From positions 1-64,000 of the forward strand of contig DASQWB010000107.1 in the NCBI GenBank assembly GCA_035640455.1: a stretch of 64,000 bases of DNA, written 5' to 3'. The notes beneath the pieces were generated by a model. That model was not told where the DNA came from and ran no database searches. It saw nothing but the letters and a program-made list of their open reading frames with translations. How positions within the stretch are numbered: position 1 is the first letter of the stretch; every line of letters starts with the position of its first letter. The position numbers and the translations under genes are program-made. Of this stretch, positions 1-7,839 are shown in pieces. This DNA is from AC-50 sp035640455. Lineage in GTDB: Bacteria > Actinomycetota > Thermoleophilia > Gaiellales > Gaiellaceae.

Positions 1-1
1 C

Positions 2-436
2 GCCCTCTGGTACGTCCGTCGCGAGGGGGCGACGCACGTGCTCGACCTCGCAACGCTGACGGGGGCGATGGAGCTCGCGCTCGGCGACCTCTACGCCGGC
101 GTCTTCGGCAACGATCCGCGCTGGCGCGATCTCGTCGTCGCAGCGGGCGAGGCGAGCGGCGACCACGCCTGGCCGCTGCCGCTGCATCGCCGCTACCGCC
201 ACTACATCGAGTCCGCGTTCGCGGACATGAAGAACTCATCGGTCCGCAAGCAGGCGATCCCGCCCTACGCGGCCGAGTTCCTGCAGGAGTTCGTCGGCGA
301 CGGCCCCTGGGCTCACGTGGACATGGCCGGCACCGGCTTCCTCACGTGGCCCCGTCCCGACTACCTGGCCCAGAAGGGCGGCACGGGCTACGGCGTCCGG
401 TTGATCGTCGAGCTGGCGACGCGGCTCGCCTCGTGA
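2..436 (+). CDS. pepA: Leucyl aminopeptidase (M17), C-terminal part, 5' end outside window
   Basis: This is the C-terminal portion of a cytosolic M17 leucyl aminopeptidase, a two-metal enzyme that removes N-terminal residues from peptides. The reading frame is open from base 2 and begins within the segment that normally follows the metal-binding NTDAEGRL motif: a WYVRREGATHVLDLATLTGA stretch is readable. The remaining 144 residues hold the Ser-Asn-rich loop and the conserved C-terminal helix region ending in ATRLAS. The catalytic metal ligands lie outside the window and cannot be checked. The TGA stop overlaps the GTG of the next gene by 4 nt (GTGA), so the acyl-CoA dehydrogenase is probably translationally coupled to it. 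Confidence 0.9.
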   Translation, partial: ALWYVRREGATHVLDLATLTGAMELALGDLYAGVFGNDPRWRDLVVAAGEASGDHAWPLPLHRRYRHYIESAFADMKNSSVRKQAIPPYAAEFLQEFVGDGPWAHVDMAGTGFLTWPRPDYLAQKGGTGYGVRLIVELATRLAS

Positions 437-1566
437 ACTTCGACCTCGCCGAGGAGCACGAGCTCGTCCGGCGAACGGTCCGCGAGTTCGCGGAGCGGCG
501 GATCGCCCCGGTCGCCGAGGAGCTCGACCGCGAGGAACGCTTCCCGTACGGCATCGTCGCCGAACTCGCCGAGCTCGGACTCATGGGGATGCCGATCCCC
601 GAGGAGTACGGCGGCGCCGGCGCGGATACGCTCTCGTACGCGATCGCGATCGAGGAGCTGACGCGCGTGGACTCGTCCGTCGCGATCACGGTCGCCGCGC
701 ACACGTCGCTCGGGACGATGCCGATCTACCTCTTCGGCTCCGACGAGCAGAGGCAGGAGTGGTTGCCCGACCTCGCCTCGGGTCGCCGCCTCGCTGCGTT
801 CGGCCTCACCGAGCCCGACGCCGGCTCGGACGCCGGCGCGACCCGCACCCGCGCCGAGCTGCGCAACGGCTCCTGGGTCGTGAACGGCTCGAAGATCTTC
901 ATCACGAACGCCGGCACCGACATCACGGCGTGCGTGACGATCACGGCCAGGACCGGCGAGGACGAGATCTCCAACCTGATCGTCCCGAACGGAACACCGG
1001 GGTACGACATCTCGCCGCCGATGCGCAAGCTCGGCTGGCACGCGTCGGATACGCGCGAGCTCTCCTTCCGCGACTGCGCCGTTCCCGAGGGGAACCTGCT
1101 CGGCCCGCGCGGCCAGGGCTTCCGCCAGTTCCTCGAGATCCTCGACGGCGGGCGGATCTCCATCGCGGCGATGGGCGTCGGGCTCGCGCAGGGCGCGTAC
1201 GACCTGGCGGAGGCGTACGCGAAGGACCGCCACCAGTTCGGCAAACCGATCGCCTCGTTCCAGGCCGTCCAGTTCCGGCTCGCGGACATGGCGACGGAGC
1301 TCGAGGCCGGCCGCAACCTCGTCTACAAGGCGGCGTGGCTCAAGGACCAGAACCGCCCGTTCGCGCACGCAGCCGCGATGGCGAAGCTCTACACCGGCGA
1401 GCTCTCCCACCGCGTGGCGAACTGGGCGCTCCAGATCCACGGCGGCTACGGCTACATGGAGGAGTTCCCGATCTCGCGGCTCTACCGCGACCAGAAGATC
1501 CTCGAGATCGGCGAGGGCACGAACGAAGTCCAAAGAATGGTCATCGCCAGGCACCTCGGCCTCTAG
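433..1566 (+). CDS. Acyl-CoA dehydrogenase
   Basis: This is an FAD-dependent acyl-CoA dehydrogenase of 377 residues that would introduce the alpha-beta double bond of acyl-CoA in beta-oxidation or branched-chain amino acid breakdown. The start is the GTG at 433, which overlaps the preceding stop (GTGA) and gives the usual short N-terminus (MNFDLAEEHELVRRTV). The three family domains are present: N-terminal helical domain, central beta domain with FGLTEPDAGSDAG, and C-terminal helical domain with RHQFGKPIASFQAVQ and the QIHGGYGYMEEFPISRLYRD signature. The likely catalytic base is Glu361 in GEGTNEVQR. Short-chain versus isovaleryl/2-methylacyl specificity cannot be decided from sequence alone. 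Confidence 0.93.
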   Translation: MNFDLAEEHELVRRTVREFAERRIAPVAEELDREERFPYGIVAELAELGLMGMPIPEEYGGAGADTLSYAIAIEELTRVDSSVAITVAAHTSLGTMPIYLFGSDEQRQEWLPDLASGRRLAAFGLTEPDAGSDAGATRTRAELRNGSWVVNGSKIFITNAGTDITACVTITARTGEDEISNLIVPNGTPGYDISPPMRKLGWHASDTRELSFRDCAVPEGNLLGPRGQGFRQFLEILDGGRISIAAMGVGLAQGAYDLAEAYAKDRHQFGKPIASFQAVQFRLADMATELEAGRNLVYKAAWLKDQNRPFAHAAAMAKLYTGELSHRVANWALQIHGGYGYMEEFPISRLYRDQKILEIGEGTNEVQRMVIARHLGL

Positions 1567-1589
1567 AAGGACGTCGTTCGCAACGAAAT

Positions 1590-1617
1590 CCGGTGCCTGA
1601 CTTCAGTCTGGCACCGG
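1590..1617. terminator. Convergent hairpin between acyl-CoA dehydrogenase and Cys-peptide gene
   Basis: An 8-bp perfect stem (CCGGTGCC / GGCACCGG) continues through a T-T mismatch into GAC/GTC around a TTCA loop. It sits 23 nt after the stop of the plus-strand dehydrogenase and about 50 nt after the stop of the minus-strand peptide gene, so it could end both transcripts. There is no clear T-run. Confidence 0.6.
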
Positions 1618-1668
1618 CGCGGAGGCATCCCCGCGCCGTGTCGGTCCGCCGGCTTGGGCGAGCGCGAG

Positions 1669-1971
1669 CTACAGGCGGCCGAGCACCTCGCCTGCGCGGT
1701 CCCTGACGAGCGCTCTGACCTGGTCGGAATCCTTGATGACTTCCGCGATCTGCTCCGGCGTCAGCCCGGAATGGCCGAACCGGTCGATCGACAGGGCACA
1801 AGAGTTGCCGCAGCCGCCGCCGCAGCCGTTGCCGCAGCCGGAGCCCATCGCGTCCTCGCCCTGGACGCGTCCGACCCGTCCGAGAAAGCGTTGGAGCTGA
1901 CCGAGCGGAACTTCCCTCAGAACGGATTCCGCGAAAACCTTCGGTGCCTCTGTGTCCTCTATCGGTCTCAC
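1669..1971 (-). CDS. Probable RiPP precursor peptide with C-x3 repeat core
   Basis: This gene encodes a 100-residue peptide directly downstream of, and co-directional with, a radical SAM/SPASM enzyme. Residues 1-42 are an ordinary charged leader-like stretch. Residues 43-59 are GSGCGNGCGGGCGNSCA, with cysteines at 46, 50, 54 and 58, exactly four residues apart and separated only by Gly, Asn and Ser. Residues 60-100 form a charged, probably helical follower. No other cysteine is present. The GTG start is supported by a strong GGAGG ribosome site about 5 nt upstream, and the gap to the enzyme stop is 53 nt. The arrangement matches enzyme-target pairs in which a radical SAM enzyme modifies a Cys-rich peptide, for example by thioether bonds. 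That function is inferred. I see no protease or exporter beside it. Confidence 0.75.
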   Translation of the reverse strand: MRPIEDTEAPKVFAESVLREVPLGQLQRFLGRVGRVQGEDAMGSGCGNGCGGGCGNSCALSIDRFGHSGLTPEQIAEVIKDSDQVRALVRDRAGEVLGRL

Positions 1972-2024
1972 TCTCTCCTCCTAGCGATCGCGTCTTCGAG
2001 TGCCGCTCGTAGGCACTCCCCTCG

Positions 2025-3512
2025 TCAGCTCGGTGCGTCGCCCATGGCGATCTCTGTGCAGGCCGACACGCCGAGAACGCACTCCTCCGCAATGGCCTCC
2101 ATCAACGGCTCGAGCGTCCGCTCGGCCAGCGTGCTGCTCGTCACGTATTCGCCGGCGATGCACCCGCTGTGCAGCGGCGCATACCACTCGCGTGTTCCGG
2201 TGACGTTGAATCCGAATTCGCGAAAATACCGCGAGATGATCTCTGTGCTCTGCTTCGTCGGGAATGTGTCCGACATGATGTTTCCCATGCGAAACCGCGG
2301 ATCGCCGATGAACATGAAACACGGATAGGCCGAGCCGTCGATCGCCAGCGACAACTGGTGGAAGAATGCCGGGCAGTACTGCGTCGTGGGCGATCGCTCG
2401 AGGAGCTGCAGCGTCATGTCGTGAGCGAACGAAAGCATCGACCCGTCGCCCTTGAAGAGATTGTCCACCGTGCTCCGGGCGGCGTCGCGATAGGAGGGAA
2501 TTATCGAAGCAGGGTCGAGGAAGTTGTCCTCCTGCGCTCGCCGGTCGGCGCCTCGAAAGATCAATTGATCCTTTGCTTTTCCGTTGGGCTGTTCGCCATT
2601 GGAGGCTCGGGCCTTCGGGCGAGGCAGGAAGACGGGAGAGATGTGAAATAGCCGGTCACCGGTCAGGTCGGCGAAGAAATCGAGCAGATCGGTCACCGAG
2701 TACCCGTGGCGAACGTGCGTCTGGTTGTACGTGCATTCGATGTCGTACGAGATGTCGTGCTGCGTGAACAGCTCGAGCGTCCTGGTGACACGATCGAAGC
2801 TCGACGCCGAGGAGCCGCCCCTGGCGGCAGGCCGGTTTGCGTCGTGGACGGCCTTCGGCCCGTCGATGCTGATCGTGAGCTCGATGCCCCAGCGCTCGAG
2901 CGCCTTCAGCGCCGCGGGGCTCGAGACCGTCCCGTTGGTGGTGGCGACGAACTTCGGAACCGTCGGTATCCGTCCCTTTTCGTGGGCAGACGCGAACCGC
3001 TTCCCGATCGCGTCGATCGCCTTGAGGTTCATCAGCGGCTCGCCACCGAAGTAGTGCACGGTATCCACCATGCCGTAACGAGCCAACACCTCGTCTACGA
3101 GGCGCTCCGCGAAATCTTCGGCCATAAAGGACTTCGGAGCGTGGTAATAGCCTTTGTCCGCGTAGCAGTACGAGCACCAGAGGTTGCAGGCGTTGCTGAT
3201 GTTTATCGTCAAGCGTCCGATAGCAGGCGCGACTCCGAGCTCTGCGAGCTTCTCCTCCGGAAGAATCAACGGGAGCAGGGCTTGGCGCAGATCGAGGCGG
3301 AGCTGGTCTGCCGCCGAGTCTTCCGCCTCTCGACGAGCATTTCCCGAGAAATGCGCTCTCACATAGCGGTCGACGTCTTCCAACGACGAATCCGGAAGAT
3401 CGATCGTAAAGATCCTCATCTCGTCCGAGACGAATGCGGCGGTGACTCGATCGTCGCGCAGGATGACGCCGTAGGGAGTCCGGAGCCTCGCGGGAGTCGT
3501 TCCATCTGACAC
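2025..3512 (-). CDS. Radical SAM/SPASM peptide-modifying enzyme
   Basis: This 495-residue radical SAM protein most likely modifies the small Cys-repeat peptide encoded just downstream. The SAM-binding [4Fe-4S] motif is C109-x3-C113-x2-C116 (CNLWCSYCY), followed by HYFGGEPL near residue 153 and a TISIDGP strand near 215. The C-terminal third carries a SPASM-like auxiliary cluster region: YCPAFFHQLSLAIDGSAYPC, then further cysteines in SGCIAG, EECVLG and SACTEI. The N-terminal 100 residues could hold a peptide-recognition domain but show no motif I can name. The GTG start has no Shine-Dalgarno sequence. A promoter-like pair ends about 15 nt upstream, so the mRNA may be nearly leaderless. Alternatives such as an anaerobic sulfatase maturase are less likely given the neighbour peptide. 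Confidence 0.85.
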   Translation of the reverse strand: MSDGTTPARLRTPYGVILRDDRVTAAFVSDEMRIFTIDLPDSSLEDVDRYVRAHFSGNARREAEDSAADQLRLDLRQALLPLILPEEKLAELGVAPAIGRLTINISNACNLWCSYCYADKGYYHAPKSFMAEDFAERLVDEVLARYGMVDTVHYFGGEPLMNLKAIDAIGKRFASAHEKGRIPTVPKFVATTNGTVSSPAALKALERWGIELTISIDGPKAVHDANRPAARGGSSASSFDRVTRTLELFTQHDISYDIECTYNQTHVRHGYSVTDLLDFFADLTGDRLFHISPVFLPRPKARASNGEQPNGKAKDQLIFRGADRRAQEDNFLDPASIIPSYRDAARSTVDNLFKGDGSMLSFAHDMTLQLLERSPTTQYCPAFFHQLSLAIDGSAYPCFMFIGDPRFRMGNIMSDTFPTKQSTEIISRYFREFGFNVTGTREWYAPLHSGCIAGEYVTSSTLAERTLEPLMEAIAEECVLGVSACTEIAMGDAPS

Positions 3513-3526
3513 GAGCGGGAACGACG

Positions 3527-3555
3527 GTCTTAACAGAGCCCGAGGTTCAAGTCAA
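3527..3555 (-). promoter_or_regulatory. Candidate promoter of the radical SAM gene
   Basis: On the minus strand TTGACT (3555-3550) and TAAGAC (3532-3527) are separated by exactly 17 nt. Transcription would start near 3520, leaving a leader of under 10 nt before the GTG at 3512. This fits the missing ribosome site. The -10 box matches the consensus only partly. Confidence 0.5.
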
Positions 3556-3670
3556 GAAGCGCGTCAGACCTTGGCAGCGGACGGACTCGCGGCCCCCGCC
3601 CGGGGCTCCTCTCTACGCTTCGTGCTCTTGAGATACCGCCCCCGAAGTCACCTGTCTCGAGCGTAGGCCC

Positions 3671-4498
3671 GTGCGGTTCGGCGCCGTCGTCATCCCCTTC
3701 GAGCCGTGGGAGCAGGTCGTCCGCTGGACGCACGAGGTCGAGGAGCTCGGGCTCGATCACCTCTGGCTGCCGGACCACCTCGTCAACCCGGTCGGGCGGA
3801 AGCCCTTCTACGAGGGCTGGACGACGCTCGCCGCCCTCGCGCGGGAGACGAGCCGCGTGCGGATCGGCACACTCGTCAGCTCGATCGTCTTCCGCGAGCC
3901 GCGCCTGCTCGCCAAGCAGGCGATCGCGGTCGACCACGTCTCGGGCGGGCGGCTCGAGCTCGGGATCGGGGCAGGCTCGGACGAGGACAACGAGGCGGCC
4001 GGTCTGCGGCGATGGACGCCACGCGAGCGGAGCGACCGGCTGCGCGCCTTCGTGGAGGAGCTCGACGGCCTGCTCCGCGGGGACACACGGCGCGGCTTCC
4101 CGCTCCAGCGACCGCGGCCGCCGCTGACGATCGCAGCATGGTCGCCACGCAACCTCCGTCTCGCGGCCGAGCGCGCCGACCGCTGGAACACGATGGGCGG
4201 CTACGGCCTCTCTGCGGAGGACGGGCTCGCGCGCGCGACGGAGCAGAACGAGCTCCTCGACTCGCTCTGCCGCGAGGTCGGCCGGGATCCCCGCTCGCTC
4301 GTCCGCTCGTTCCTGCACGGATATCGCTGGGTCGCCGAGACGCCGTTCGCCTCGGACGAGGCCTTCGCGGCCTTCGTCGAGCGGTACCGTGACGCGGGCT
4401 TCGACGAGCTCTTCTTCTACTACCCGCCCGAGCGCTTCTCGCCCGAGGGTACGGTGAGCAGCCGAGTCCTCGAGCTCCTAGGGACGCTTTCGGAATGA
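3671..4498 (+). CDS. LLM-class (F420-type) flavin-dependent oxidoreductase
   Basis: This is a 275-residue luciferase-like TIM-barrel oxidoreductase. The N-terminus MRFGAVVIPFEPWEQVV, the WLPDHL strand, the VRIGTLVSSIVFREPRLLAKQ segment and SGGRLELGIGAGS are the typical LLM-family blocks. In Actinobacteria this family usually uses coenzyme F420, which is an expectation from family and lineage and not something seen in the sequence. The substrate is unknown. The GTG start at 3671 has no strong ribosome site. The gene is divergent from the radical SAM gene and ends 12 nt before an interspersed repeat. Confidence 0.85.
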   Translation: MRFGAVVIPFEPWEQVVRWTHEVEELGLDHLWLPDHLVNPVGRKPFYEGWTTLAALARETSRVRIGTLVSSIVFREPRLLAKQAIAVDHVSGGRLELGIGAGSDEDNEAAGLRRWTPRERSDRLRAFVEELDGLLRGDTRRGFPLQRPRPPLTIAAWSPRNLRLAAERADRWNTMGGYGLSAEDGLARATEQNELLDSLCREVGRDPRSLVRSFLHGYRWVAETPFASDEAFAAFVERYRDAGFDELFFYYPPERFSPEGTVSSRVLELLGTLSE

Positions 4499-4510
4499 CT
4501 TCGATTGGAT

Positions 4511-4649
4511 CGACCGGTCGTTTCAGACGGACGCACGCGAAGCAGCCGGCTGCGCCGGCAGAGCCGGGCACAGCCTTTGAGCGCCATCGCAAGCGATGCC
4601 GCCGGCCCGCGCGTCCTGAGATCGGCGCCGCCGAGTCGGCACCTTAGCC
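4511..4649 (+). repeat. Interspersed structured repeat, copy 1 (extended)
   Basis: The element starts with the palindrome CGACCGGTCG and TTTCAGACGGACGC, and ends with GCGCGTCCTGA and a GGCGCCG/GAGTCGGC hairpin. The two arms CAG(AC)GGACGC and GCGCGTCCTG can pair. This copy carries an extra loop of about 50 nt with its own hairpins (for example CATCGC-aa-GCGATG). Related copies are at 21881, 35535 and 41540. It begins 12 nt after the LLM oxidoreductase stop. Confidence 0.75.
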
Positions 4650-4650
4650 G

Positions 4651-5163
4651 ATGAGCCTGCTCTCCCACGCGGCGCCGACTCGACCTCCTGCGGACCGGCT
4701 CATGGTCGCGATCGTGGCGGCGTTCGTCCTCGCCTTCCTGCTCGTGTGCGCGCTCCTTGGCGAGGGGAGCCTCGCCGAGTTCCGCGCGCCGCTACGCGCC
4801 GACGCTCGTCCCGATCGTGGCCGTCTACTTCGCCGCGCACTACTTCGACTACCTCGTCGTCGCAGGGCAGGCGACCCTAGGCGTCCTCGTCGACCCGCTC
4901 GGCCACAGCTGGAATCCCGGCGGGCTCGGCGAGTATCCGATCCGAAAGGGCGTCGTTCCGGCGGCAGGCGTCTGGTGGACGCAGATCGTCCTGATCGTCG
5001 CCGGCCACGTGGCGGGGATCGTCGCCGCGCACCGGGTCGCGCTGCGGCGGAGCGTGCGGCCGGCGCAGGTGCTCGCCTACCAGGCGCCGCTCGTCCTGCT
5101 GATGGTCGCCTACAGCGTCGCCGGGCTCGGGTCCTCGCCCAGCAGATCAAGGTGGGGGCGTAG
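4651..5163 (+). pseudogene. Decayed multi-pass membrane protein gene (fenitrothion-hydrolase-like family)
   Basis: Two reading frames must be joined to read one protein. From ATG 4651, frame 1 gives a start and one membrane helix (MVAIVAAFVLAFLLVCALLG). Near 4785 the coding signal moves to another frame (RYAPTLVPIVAVYFAAHYFDYL, then VWWTQIVLIVAGHVAGIV and LVLLMVAYSVAGL). It moves back near 5130 to end in LAQQIKVGA. The VPI-x-AHYF and GHVAG segments resemble the C-terminal half of long actinobacterial membrane proteins often annotated fenitrothion hydrolase, which are more than twice this length. An internal deletion plus frameshifts is the simplest reading. A sequencing error cannot explain the missing middle. 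Confidence 0.6.
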
Positions 5164-5188
5164 AGGGGCGGCTTTCGCCGCCCCTCTA
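5161..5188. terminator. Bidirectional terminator hairpin
   Basis: A perfect 12-bp stem (TAGAGGGGCGGC / GCCGCCCCTCTA) surrounds a TTTC loop. It begins on the stop codon of the decayed membrane gene and ends 1 nt before the stop of the convergent SnoaL-like gene. Confidence 0.8.
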
Positions 5189-5189
5189 C

Positions 5190-5621
5190 CTAGGCCGTCG
5201 CCGGCTCGGGCATCAGCCCGAGCTGGGTCATGATCTGAACCTGGTCGAAGTAGAGCCGCGTGTCCGCGACCGTGTCGCCTTCGACGCGGAAGATCTGGAC
5301 GCCGCGCCCCTCGAGGCGGCGGTGGGTGGCGGGGATGTCGCCGCCGGGACCGCTCAAGGTGTCCTCGTGTGTCCCCTCGAAGGTGAACTCCTGCGCGACC
5401 CAGTCGCCGGAGACGAGCTCGTTCTTGATGGTGATGGTGGCGTCGGGGAACGCCCGAAGCCACGCCATCGCGTACTGCGTCGCCGGCTCGCGGCCCTCGA
5501 TCCGCACGTCGCCGGGCGCCTCCAGGATCGTGTTCTCGCCGTTCAGCTCGCGGATGCGAGCCTCGTCGTGCGCGTTGAACGCGGCGACGAAGTCAGCGCC
5601 AACTTGGCGCGCATCTGCCAT
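5190..5621 (-). CDS. SnoaL-like/NTF2-fold ester cyclase family protein
   Basis: This 143-residue protein has the SnoaL/NTF2 cone-shaped fold pattern: an N-terminal helix (VGADFVAAFNAHDEARIREL), a central PGDVRIEGREPATQYAMAWL segment, and C-terminal strands ending FRVEGDTVADTRLYFDQVQIMTQLGL. Family members include polyketide cyclases and many proteins of unknown substrate. The last segment (DxxxxxxQLGLMP) is typical of the ester-cyclase-like subgroup. No enzymatic role can be assigned from context. An AAGGAGG-like ribosome site precedes the ATG. Confidence 0.8.
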   Translation of the reverse strand: MADARQVGADFVAAFNAHDEARIRELNGENTILEAPGDVRIEGREPATQYAMAWLRAFPDATITIKNELVSGDWVAQEFTFEGTHEDTLSGPGGDIPATHRRLEGRGVQIFRVEGDTVADTRLYFDQVQIMTQLGLMPEPATA

Positions 5622-5651
5622 CTGCGACCTCCTTCCTCGGTTGGAACGAGT

Positions 5652-7754
5652 CTACGGTTTGTGCGGAGGCGAGATGCGAAGTGGCGCATCGAAGCCGCTG
5701 TACCGGTCGTGCATGAAGTGCGCAGCGGCGGTCATGCGGACGTCGAGCGTGCGGAGCGTGCGGCGGTCGACCTGGGCCTCGAACCAGGCCGGGATGGTCG
5801 GATCGAGGAAGGCGATCGCCCAGACGGGGCGGCCGCGGTCGACGCCGCGGCGGAGCACCCGCGCGTCGCGGACGCGGCTCCACGGCGGCGCGGGAAGCCG
5901 GAGCGGCGACTGCGGCGAGGCCCGCCACGGGCCGGTGCCGGTGCGGTCCCAGCGGCGGCCGCCGACGACGATCGCCTGCACGCCGCTCGAGATCCGGTAC
6001 GCGAGCCGGTCGGGCGCGACGATCTCGAACCGGGTGCGGACCCGGTAGGTCGGGCTGGAGGCGAGCCGCTCGTCGATGACGAGGCTGCGGAGCGAGCGGA
6101 AGACCCCCGCGGCGCGCCCGAGGAGCGGCGCCGCGTCTCGGGTCGGCCACACCTTCGGCAGCCGGAAGCGCATCCGCCTCCCGGAGACGACGACGTCGAC
6201 GGCGCGCGCGCTCGGCGCCGAGAGCGAGCCCTCGTAGCAGCCGGAGCCGCACGACTGCCCTTCGGCGCCGGGCCCGCCTGGGGTCGCGAAGCCGACCGTC
6301 AGCCCCTCGAGGCCGAACCCGTTCGGGCCGAGCACCGTCGCGACGAGCGACAGCCGCTCGTTCGCGCGGCGGGCCGAGAGCGCGACGGCCCGGTCGCCAT
6401 CCTGCCGCGCCAGCACGACGCCGCCCGGCGGCGGCAGCACCGCTGGCCGCGTCGCCTCCGCCTTCTTCGGCGCCTGCGCGGCGCGCGCGTTCCGGCCGGG
6501 CGGAAGCTCCGTGAGGAGCGCGACCGCGCCGACGAGGACGGTGAGAAGCGCGAGCTCGGCCGCGAGGCTCCTGCGCAGCCGACGGAAGGCGCGCAGCCCG
6601 GCGGGATTGCCGCTGCTGGCCTCGCGGAGGCGTGGCACGAGCCGGTAGCGGTTCCGCACGCCGAGCAGGACGAGCATCCCGAGGAGACCTGTCTTGACGA
6701 GGAGCGTCCGCCCGTAGCTCGTGCTCCAGGCCTGTGACACGGCAGTGAGCTCGCCGAGGGCCCGCACCAGCCCCGTCGCCGCGATCGCCGCGACCGAGGC
6801 GAGCGCGAGGGTCGAGAAGCGGCTCGCCGCGGCGGCGAGCAGGCGCGCACGCGCGATCCGCTCGAGCTCCTTCACGGCCCGCGGCACACCGACCGCGAGC
6901 GACAGCAGGCCCCCGACCCAGACCGACGCGCCGGCGACGTGGAGCGCGTCGACGGGTGCGCTCCACCAGGGCTGGTTCGCGTCGAGCGCGTGCCCGGCGA
7001 GCGCCGGCAGCGGAATGAGCGCGACTGCGACGAGGCCCGCCGCTCCCGCAAGGCGCCGCTCCCGGAGCGACACCGCCGCGAGGACCGCGCCCGAGGCCGC
7101 GACGGCGGCGAGGATGCGCTCCGCGAGCCCGAAGCGGATGCCCGCGGTGCCGTGCGCGGCCAGCCCCGCCGCCCCGACGACGGCGAGGAGGCAGCCGGCG
7201 AGGACGACGAGCGAAAGCTCCCGGTCGGCGAGGCGCCCCGCCACGGGCCGCCACACGAGTGCGCGGAAGAGCGCCGCTCCGGCGGCTGCGAGGATGCCGG
7301 CGAAGAGGAGCAGGCGGAAGGCGACGTCGCGGCTCCGCCCCACGCCGCCGGCCGTGAGCGTCGCCGTCGGTCGAGCGGCGCCCGCCCCGACGGCGAACGC
7401 GGTCACCCCGCGCTCGTTGTGCCCGTCGTCGGAGACGACGCTCCAGCGGACGCTGTAGCTGCCCTTCGCGAGCCCGCGACGCAGCGGCACGACGAGCTCG
7501 CGTGGGTTCCGGCGCGGGACGTATGCAGCCCCGGCGAGGACCGAGCCGCCACCGTTCCGCACCGCCTCCACGCCCGGCCCGGGCCGGATCGCGTCGTCGA
7601 AGAGCACGCGCACGGCGGCGGGGGGCGTCGTCAGCACGACGCCGTTCGCCGGTCGCACGCGCACGAGGTTCGCGTGCGCGCTCGCCGCCGCGGGCGCCGC
7701 GAGCGCGGCGACGGCGACCGCAGCGAGACTTCGCCGGAAGCGCACGAGCTCCAT
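5652..7754 (-). CDS. CopC-CopD fusion copper resistance/uptake membrane protein
   Basis: This 700-residue protein joins a periplasm-facing CopC domain to a CopD-like membrane domain. A signal peptide ends after ASA, so His27 becomes the first mature residue, as in CopC proteins that use the N-terminal His to bind Cu(II). The second CopC motif, SDDGHNERG, is intact. About eight hydrophobic segments follow (residues ~155-420), including the CopD pattern with DALHVAGASVWVGGLLSLAV. The C-terminal ~270 residues form an extra exported domain with CGSGC, of unknown function. Copper binding is inferred from the family. It lies divergently from the MBL-rhodanese gene. Confidence 0.85.
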   Translation of the reverse strand: MELVRFRRSLAAVAVAALAAPAAASAHANLVRVRPANGVVLTTPPAAVRVLFDDAIRPGPGVEAVRNGGGSVLAGAAYVPRRNPRELVVPLRRGLAKGSYSVRWSVVSDDGHNERGVTAFAVGAGAARPTATLTAGGVGRSRDVAFRLLLFAGILAAAGAALFRALVWRPVAGRLADRELSLVVLAGCLLAVVGAAGLAAHGTAGIRFGLAERILAAVAASGAVLAAVSLRERRLAGAAGLVAVALIPLPALAGHALDANQPWWSAPVDALHVAGASVWVGGLLSLAVGVPRAVKELERIARARLLAAAASRFSTLALASVAAIAATGLVRALGELTAVSQAWSTSYGRTLLVKTGLLGMLVLLGVRNRYRLVPRLREASSGNPAGLRAFRRLRRSLAAELALLTVLVGAVALLTELPPGRNARAAQAPKKAEATRPAVLPPPGGVVLARQDGDRAVALSARRANERLSLVATVLGPNGFGLEGLTVGFATPGGPGAEGQSCGSGCYEGSLSAPSARAVDVVVSGRRMRFRLPKVWPTRDAAPLLGRAAGVFRSLRSLVIDERLASSPTYRVRTRFEIVAPDRLAYRISSGVQAIVVGGRRWDRTGTGPWRASPQSPLRLPAPPWSRVRDARVLRRGVDRGRPVWAIAFLDPTIPAWFEAQVDRRTLRTLDVRMTAAAHFMHDRYSGFDAPLRISPPHKP

Positions 7755-7839
7755 TGTGGTGTCGTACGGTCCCTCGGCCGCGGCGGATGGGTCGAAACTT
7801 CCAGAAAGCTAGCGGGAGCTCCTGTTAGCGTCACGTCTC

